From the NCBI GenBank assembly GCA_031216915.1, contig CM062296.1, positions 63,415,084-63,479,083 on the forward strand: 64,000 nucleotides of DNA, given 5' to 3'. Below are positions 57,511 to 64,000 of this stretch, in pieces. The stretch is from Pictodentalium vernedei (lineage: Eukaryota > Mollusca > Scaphopoda > Dentaliida > Dentaliidae). The notes below the pieces were generated by a model, which saw only the letters and a program-made list of their open reading frames with translations, had not been told where the DNA came from and did not search any database. Each line of letters opens with the position of its first letter. The first letter of the stretch is position 1. The position numbers and the translations under genes are program-made.

Positions 57511-58125
57511 CAGGAGTACTCAAACGATTAGTCGACTAGTCGATGTCGACTCTGGGCAAACCTCTCAATTGTGCAGTCGACTAGTCGGAGGAGTTCAAGC
57601 TTTTAGGTAAATAGTATCCCTTCTGTGCCACTTTCAGACAGTTTGAACAGCAATATTGGGTAATCAATGTTTCCATCTATTGCCATCTAATAGTAGTGAC
57701 AGTAGTTTGTTTTAACTGGTACTAGTAGAGTGCTGAATTATTTTGGGCTATCAGGATATGTTATTAATTTGCCTTGTTGCAATTTATGGGAGAGTTCCTA
57801 TAAATCGCAACACGGCAAATTAAATAAGACTATATAATTTCACTCTATATTTATAATAATAATAATAATGTTCCAGTAAGTTGCTGTATATGAATGCCCA
57901 AGTGAAGCCAAATTTGGACCTTCAGCACTCTACCGGAACACCAACACTGTTATAAGGAGACAAGTTATCACCAATGACAAGTCGAAGTCGACTTGACTTT
58001 TGGACCTTCAGCACTCTACCGGAACACCAATGCTGTTATAAGGAGACAAGTTATCACCAATGACTAGTCGAAGTCGACTTGACTTTTGGGTATTGACTAG
58101 TCGACTTTGGAATTCACTAGTCATA
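57511..58125 (+). repeat. CGACTAGTCG-rich dispersed repeat with 85-bp duplication
   Basis: 57511-57835 is the inverse of 6340-6650. It is followed by an 85-bp tandem duplication (57913 and 57998, starting TTTGGACCTTCAGCACTC) and further AGTCGACT motifs. Confidence 0.65.
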
Positions 58126-58599
58126 GACAGTTGTTTTTTTGTTGTTGTTGAAGAAAAAGTGCATTCCAGACTAAATCAAGAGAAAACCGATTAAATTTAA
58201 TGACCAATGAATGATTTATTCATATCTTGGAAAAGAATCTTGATCTTCGCAAGTATAAATAGTGTGTTTGAAATTGACCAAAATTTAATAGTTTGCATAC
58301 GTATACTGTACTGACCCAGGAACAAGCCCAAGAGTAGGTGAAGTAAAAGAGGGCAAAAAGTATATGTGGGGGGCTTATTTTCAAGAAGTCAAGCCTGCAT
58401 GAGAATTTAGATTCAAAGTTAAAACAAAGTAAGGTGACTTAGCCAATCCCATAACAAAGATGCATTAACACTTTTACTAATGAATCGGCTGCACGTGTGC
58501 CTGCATAATGTACAAGTTGAACAGTTGAAAAAAAAAAAAAAAAAAATGTCAAACAATTTCAGCGTGGTCACATGGTATGTGCTTTGTTAAAATTATTTT
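58126..58599. other. No recognisable gene
   Basis: Contains a poly-A run at about 58527-58546; nothing else recognised. Confidence 0.5.
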
Positions 58600-58745
58600 A
58601 AATATTTAAAGTCTCTCTCAGGCCCTTCCACATTGTTCCTTTTGGCTGCGGCATGTTCTCTGGTTATAACCAATGTAAACTTAAAAAAAAAAAAAAAATA
58701 AATGGTTCATGTCTGATATTTTACCCAAGTTAAAAAAAATTGGGG
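58600..58745. mobile_element. Partial PIF-like fold-back MITE (copy 4)
   Basis: Matches the left arm of 6741-7145 (TCAGGCCCTTCCACATTGTTCC, TTACCCAAGTTAAAAAAAATT) but ends before the central palindrome; includes a 17-base A run. 58746-59362 holds nothing recognised apart from A runs. Confidence 0.65.
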
Positions 58746-59362
58746 TAAAAGTCCTCCAAGATGGGCAGTATGACTAATACTGATTGACTGAACTTGAATT
58801 TGTCTTGATGTGGCAGCCATGATTAGTAATTGTGCAGAAACATGTGACCTCAAACACCAATAAATAAAATGTTCATTTGATTTTTAACATGGATTCTAAA
58901 ATTTTGGAGTCTGTAAATGCTTATAAAGGCCTGGATAATTCTTCTTTTTTTTTTTGCACCCTCAGAATAGGGTAACATTTTGACTGACAAAACTGAAAAC
59001 ATTTCTTTGGCATGAAATCACTTGAAATCTTTGAAGTGATTTTAAAACAAAAAATCACCCTCAAATAAAGTTGCAATCATGCTGATCAGGTGAAAAAAAA
59101 AAAAAAAATTGTCGATAGGTATTCTTGCCAGCTTGAATGTAACCTGAGGCAGAAAAACAAAATCGGAGTATACGATATGTTAATCTTTATTTCTTTCAAG
59201 AATACTGTTATCTATTTTAGATGTAAGATTTATGTTCTGTTATAATAAATTCTTATATACATTATTAAATTATAAGCTAATTAGTATTAATGTTTGCTTT
59301 TCATTGTCAGCACTCTATACACCCTCGTGTATCTTTCATTTTAACAACTTTTCTTATTTGTT

Positions 59363-59591
59363 AACCCTTTACCTAACATGAAAAGCAAATGACACCTGCA
59401 AACAAAATTCTTGAAAAACTAATTTTTTTGTCTCAAAAACATAGGTTATGACCTCTCCTTGGAACGAGCTCGATGAGCTCGTTCCAAGGAGGGGGTCATA
59501 ACCTATGTTTCTGAGACAAATAATGAAAATTTATTGGTGATTTTTGTGAATAGCGCTGGCCGGCTTTGGCCGTTACGTTGGGTAAAGGGTT
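59363..59591. mobile_element. AACCCTTTACC fold-back MITE (complete)
   Basis: 229 bp; ends AACCCTTTACCTAAC and GTTGGGTAAAGGGTT. The central inverted repeat at 59431-59516 (about 41-bp arms, 3-base loop) is centred on GAACGAGCTC-GAT-GAGCTCGTTC. Confidence 0.85.
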
Positions 59592-59809
59592 TCCACACAA
59601 TCTATTACTTTGAGCATTCTGAAGTCAACTACATCAGTTCGGTTCATGCACATTTGCACCTCTGACTTCAGAGTGTAAACATCTTGACTGAGCCAATATG
59701 GGAGCATTGGAATTATCCTCAAGAAGACCATTTCAGCTCTAGGTGCCTCTCGTCCCATCACCTGGACTGTTCAGGAGAAGGGCATCTATCTGACCTTGGA
59801 ATAAACAAC

Positions 59810-60340
59810 TAAAGACACAGCAACACTATCTCCTTCATGCAGAGGTAGTACCTTTGATGAGAGGACCTCCCCCCCCCCCCCCCTCTTACACTGGTCCTCA
59901 CCCAAGGGGGTCTGGAGGCAGAGAACAGATGGAAGTAAAGGAAGAGCCCATCCACCAAGTGGAGGAATGCCCAATGCCTGGAGGCTTTTTTGAGGGAAGG
60001 GAGATAATGGTGAGGAAAAGAAAGAGCCACAGGTGGCCACCACTTCCCCTCCCACAGACAAACCCAACCTACTAACGGCTTCCCCGTCGGAATTGTCGGA
60101 TGTGGAAAGCCCTGTGGAATTGAAAGACACCCTCTCGCAAATTCCCGATCCTCTCCCTTCAGAGCCAGGACCTTGATAAATGGCTGGGGCATTACGAACA
60201 GGACAAGCTCGCAAGGGAATGGGGAAAGCCAGAAATATCAAGAGGCAGCATGGCATAGCGAAAAAATGAGGCTGTGGTTTGAACATCTTACCCAGCAAAT
60301 CGAAAATCAAATGGCAACACAACTGGCAGAGGCATGATTC
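59810..60340 (+). pseudogene. Decayed ORF of unknown origin
   Basis: Successive + frames give protein-like pieces: EVKEEPIHQVEECPMPGG, then LTASPSELSDVESPVELKD, then DKWLGHYEQDKLAREWGK, then KMRLWFEHLTQQIENQMA. Each joins the next by a frame change, as in a decayed gene. I do not recognise the family; a retroelement gag-like or host pseudogene are both possible. The opposite-strand 205-codon frame looks spurious. Confidence 0.35.
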
Positions 60341-62480
60341 CAGCCACAGCCACCACTCCAGATTTGGCCAGGACAAGACTAGAAGTGTAACATCCCAACT
60401 CACACCTAAAAATAATCCTGTATGTCCTACAAGTGTGAATGAGAGGGAGCATTATGTTTTGAAATTTCTGGGGTTTGGGACACAACCTCACACAGTTAAG
60501 TGCCCCCACCTAAATAAATACAAAATAACACTATAAAAAACACCGGTTGAGGATCTCTTGTGAAATATCTCACTGTATAATGCACAATGGTGGCAAAAAC
60601 TACTATGGTCGTAGAGTATATAATTATTACTCACTATTACACCAGAGAACAAATGCAATACAGTGACAGTTAATGTCGCTGAACCGAGAGGTATACAGTT
60701 TTTGCAATCCTAGTTCATGGACCCTTTTTCATAATAAAATTCACTTATTCCACACAAAATCTTTCTGTTCAGGGAATATACTGGGTTGAATAGAACGTTC
60801 ACACATACCGATGGTAGAATAACATTTATTTATAAAGATTCCTTGATTTCAACAGGGCTTGCCTGTGTTCAACAATAAACTCAGTATTCTTCAGTTTAGT
60901 TTAACTCCGCGGATGATTCCTCATTGTCCATGCTAAAGATATAAGTCGCACGAAACCGGTGTGGCAAAATATGGCTTGAATGGGGCCTTCATAAAGTCAT
61001 GCCTCCAGTCTGATTATAAATAAGCTGTTAAGCTTAAATTTCAGGTGCAGTTCTCCAAAAGAAATTATAAACTGGACTATTAATCACAGGAACCCCAGGT
61101 TTCAATACGTTGCTGAAAAGTAGAGCACCTGCAGGAGAAATCTCAAGAGCCTCTCGGTCTTAATAACTTACCAAGTTAGTGAGAACGAGCTTCTCCTGCC
61201 ATTAGTCCTCGAATCAGCCAACAAAACTTCAATAGTGATACATCCATACCTCCATAAAAAAAGAAATCTTTATGAACAAAACAAATAATTTTAGCATGAC
61301 TGGGCCACCATAGAATCAGACCCCCAATCTTATTACAAATAAACCAAATAATTTATCATTCGCAAAATTTCATCTGACCAGGGTTTCTGTTGGAAATATT
61401 GAATATGTTGGGCCACCTATCTCAGAGACTGAGTCAGGAGACCCTAGATATTCAAGCTTTCAAAAATCAACGACAAACAGTGTGCACACCACACATTTGG
61501 ATAAACAAACAAAAGGCTATTTATCCGACTTAACCTATCAAAATCAAAGTCAATCCTGAATATTTGACAATTACTCCGTCTGAAATATCAAATATTTTTG
61601 GCTCCTCGACTCAGAAACTGAGTCGGGAAGTCCAAAATATTCCAGCTTTCAAAGATAAAAAAAATTAAGCTGTCAAAAACTCACATTTGTGAATCCAAAC
61701 TATAATTCCGTCAACACAAAATCCATACTGTTACTGCTTGGGGTCCCAAAGATGAAGGAATATAGCGCAACAAGTGCAAAGACACTCGCCACATGGTGTC
61801 CATTGGAAGCGTGAACATCGATCGCTTGCAGTGTTGTTCTTTTAATAAAACACTGCATGCTTTTCTCGCACGATTCGTCTGTTTTCAACGTCGTTGCACA
61901 GACTTTTCATACTCCAACGAGCAATGTTATCCGACACAGTACAAAGCATGCAATATCCATCCACATTACTAACTTATATTAAGGCCTATGTGAACTACAA
62001 TTTACTGGAAGGTTATTAATGCCTATGTATGGTATTTCCTGGATGAAGCCGAAGCTATATTTTGCTTCGGAACACAAGCCAGGTCAGTGATCAAGCAGTT
62101 CAACAGCTATGCCAACTACCACAGTCTCTCTATCTCGAACACCACCTCCTAAAAAGAAGCAGAGAAGACATAATCGCCGCTGAGTACCCAATCTCCTTTT
62201 CCGCAGCCGGAAAAGACAAAATCACATAAGAGCGTCAAAAGGGGTTTGCCCCACATGTTCCCTGTGCGCACAAAAAAATTTGATCTGCTGTTATAAAATA
62301 CAATATATAATGGAGGTTAGTCTAAGTTCAAAGGTTATTGTGTTGCGAAGTCTAGCCTTACCAAGTCAAACTAGGTTCGAACTGTTGCGTTCTTCAGTGG
62401 CATGAGCTGGTCAACTGAGGGTATGACGAGGTCAGTTTGCAGTCACTGCTTGGGTCAGAAGGTCAGGTCAACCTGCTGGG
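60341..62480. other. No recognisable gene
   Basis: Two diverged copies of a ~75-bp segment containing CTCAGA(G/A)ACTGAGTC (61422-61490 and 61607-61660) are the only structure seen. Confidence 0.5.
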
Positions 62481-62689
62481 GGAGGGGGAGATTTGTGGAC
62501 TTTTGACCTTTCTGTTGCCATAGAAGGGGGGTGTGTGCCCATAGTAAAGCATGGGCCTGGACTTGTGAACAGGATTGTCTTCCTTGCTACTATTGTTCTC
62601 CTTAAGTTAGAAGTGGTGGGGATGAGTTATCTTCCTTTCTATTGCAACCAGAAGTTGAAGAGATTCTTTCTCTTCCTATTGTAATCGGG

Positions 62690-62960
62690 TGTGGGAGCGC
62701 AGTTGCTCCTCCTATTTGGTTACGGAATTGGAACTTTAAACCGAAAGGTCCATGGTTTGGTCCCTGTCGGGAGCAACTCTGTTGTGTCCTTGAGGAAGGC
62801 ACTTCAGAGTGACTGCCGTCATGGGTACATGGTGGCACTGTGTACTAAGGCGTACTGCACATTGATGGTGCACTTGTCCTCAACCAATACTAACCCTAAT
62901 CATTTGCTAAGGAGTTTTCTTGTCAATAAAGAGAAACCTCCCCTGAGCACTCCATTTGCT
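62690..62960 (+). mobile_element. tRNA-type SINE candidate (copy 2)
   Basis: A B-box-like GGTTTGGTCCC (near 62756), then GTTGTGTCCTTGAGGAAGGC and TTGATGGTGCACTTGTCCTC shared with 56840-56985. Confidence 0.6.
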
Positions 62961-63908
62961 GTTTAGTGGGAATCAAACTCAATAAGATATTTCTTTTCCT
63001 CACAAAACAACACAATAAATACACAAGATGTAATATATATTGTGGAGTTTCCAATTGTATTTCGTACACAGTTTTCTTGCCAGACTAATGCGATCCTATT
63101 CATTCAAGTTTTTAAAAAAAAAAGGAACTTAAAATTACCTCTTAACCTGCACACTAATTTCAAAATACTTTTCATCAAATCTAGCCATGGCTGCCAAGAC
63201 TAGATTCGATGTAAGATTTATATAAATTAACTCCAGAAATCTTTGTGGAAAACTCCTCTACAATTTTACAGGGGGAAAATTTTATCTATCCAGCTTCGAC
63301 TTATTTCTGTGCCAAGAGAAATTCTGACTTTGACTGGAATGTCTGCCAGCAGTGAGCAAGGAGTTGAACTAGAACTCTCCTAACAGGACAAATACCCCCA
63401 CAAATGGAAGTTCAGTGAACATTTTATTTTTGACCTACTTTTTTTTTTATCTCCTGCTTTATAGCGAGAAAGGGATATAGAATGATTTCATCCATCCTTC
63501 CTTCCTTTTGTCCTGTCTGTTCCCATTTCTTGTCATTACATTTTGAAAACCATATTTTTCCCAAATTTGACATAAACATACAGCTTTTCTATATACCTGT
63601 ATAAACTTGGTGTATTAATAATATGGTGTTGTCCATCTGTCTATTTACCTTTTGCATTCTGGTCGATAACTTGTGTAATAATTATCACATTCAATGCTTG
63701 TAAGTTTGAATTTGAGGTTCGACCAACATTTCATTGGGGAATTTATTGTCTTAAATCTCCATGATTTATGGTTTCCGGATGATCATCAACACCAGTGGTA
63801 CTCGATACAGCCCATTCATCTTTGGCATACAATCTTGCTCAAGTAAAAGTTGACCTTTGTTACTGTAGTGGAGTTATTACCCTTTATTTTCTTTGAAGTT
63901 CCATGATT
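62961..63908. other. No recognisable gene
   Basis: Contains short dispersed-repeat style segments (TTTATAGCGAGAAAGGGATATAG) but no terminus or coding signal. Confidence 0.45.
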
Positions 63909-64000
63909 TAACCCTTTACCCAACGCATATTTCAAAATTTATTATTTTAAATATTTTTTTTAATTTTTTCAAAAAATTTCAACAAAACCATATCATGTGA
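63909..64000. mobile_element. AACCCTTTACC MITE, left end only
   Basis: AACCCTTTACCCAACGC matches the terminus of 59363-59591; the rest lies outside the window. Confidence 0.6.

Noticed and set aside
59786..60403. 205-codon minus-strand frame
   Set aside because: It includes a poly-G run from the poly-C tract, has low-complexity content and no motif; the + strand pieces look more protein-like.

Overview
The window is eukaryotic, repeat-saturated intronic and intergenic DNA. I see no bacterial operon, rRNA or tRNA. The repeats (elements starting AGCTC with ~165-335 bp internal tandem units, abundant fold-back MITEs, DIRS-like retrotransposons) suggest a lophotrochozoan, most likely a bivalve mollusc. 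That assignment is inference from repeat style.

One host gene is recognisable on the + strand: two exons of a PLGRKT (C9orf46/Plg-R(KT)) homologue at 19123-19232 and 47332-47474. They are separated by an intron of about 28.1 kb, and earlier exons lie outside the window or were not found.

The dominant content is a DIRS-type (tyrosine-recombinase) retrotransposon in six pieces, all in the same orientation as the host gene: A (right end only, 1-126), B (7509-19101, split by a nested element), C (21024-28001), D (367-bp left-end fragment, 28002-28368), E (28369-35399) and F (36979-43983). F is full length: inverted terminal repeats, gag (one frameshift, one stop), RT/RNase H/methyltransferase-like ORF, tyrosine recombinase ORF, and an internal complementary region that is the exact head-to-tail joint of the two ends. 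B, C and E are ~7.0 kb derivatives with broken ORFs, RT deleted and the gag region duplicated. They share lesions but have different flanks, so they appear to have been mobilised in trans.

A second group consists of non-autonomous elements with a hairpin at each end and tandem units inside (127-1306; 1307-1975; 1976-3660; 3735-3921; 4324-6019; 14186-18777; 36603-46311; 49476-50640; 55875-56150). The first group and this one insert into each other. The AGCTC elements behave like Helentron/pearl-type elements: one insertion can be resolved against empty sites and shows insertion between two Ts without target duplication.

The rest holds MITEs with readable target duplications (PIF/Harbinger-like TWA, TA-type, hAT 8 bp), a decayed LINE on the minus strand (55140-56745), two tRNA-SINE-like copies, and a decayed ORF near 60 kb. 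Several 0.5-2 kb stretches show nothing recognisable.
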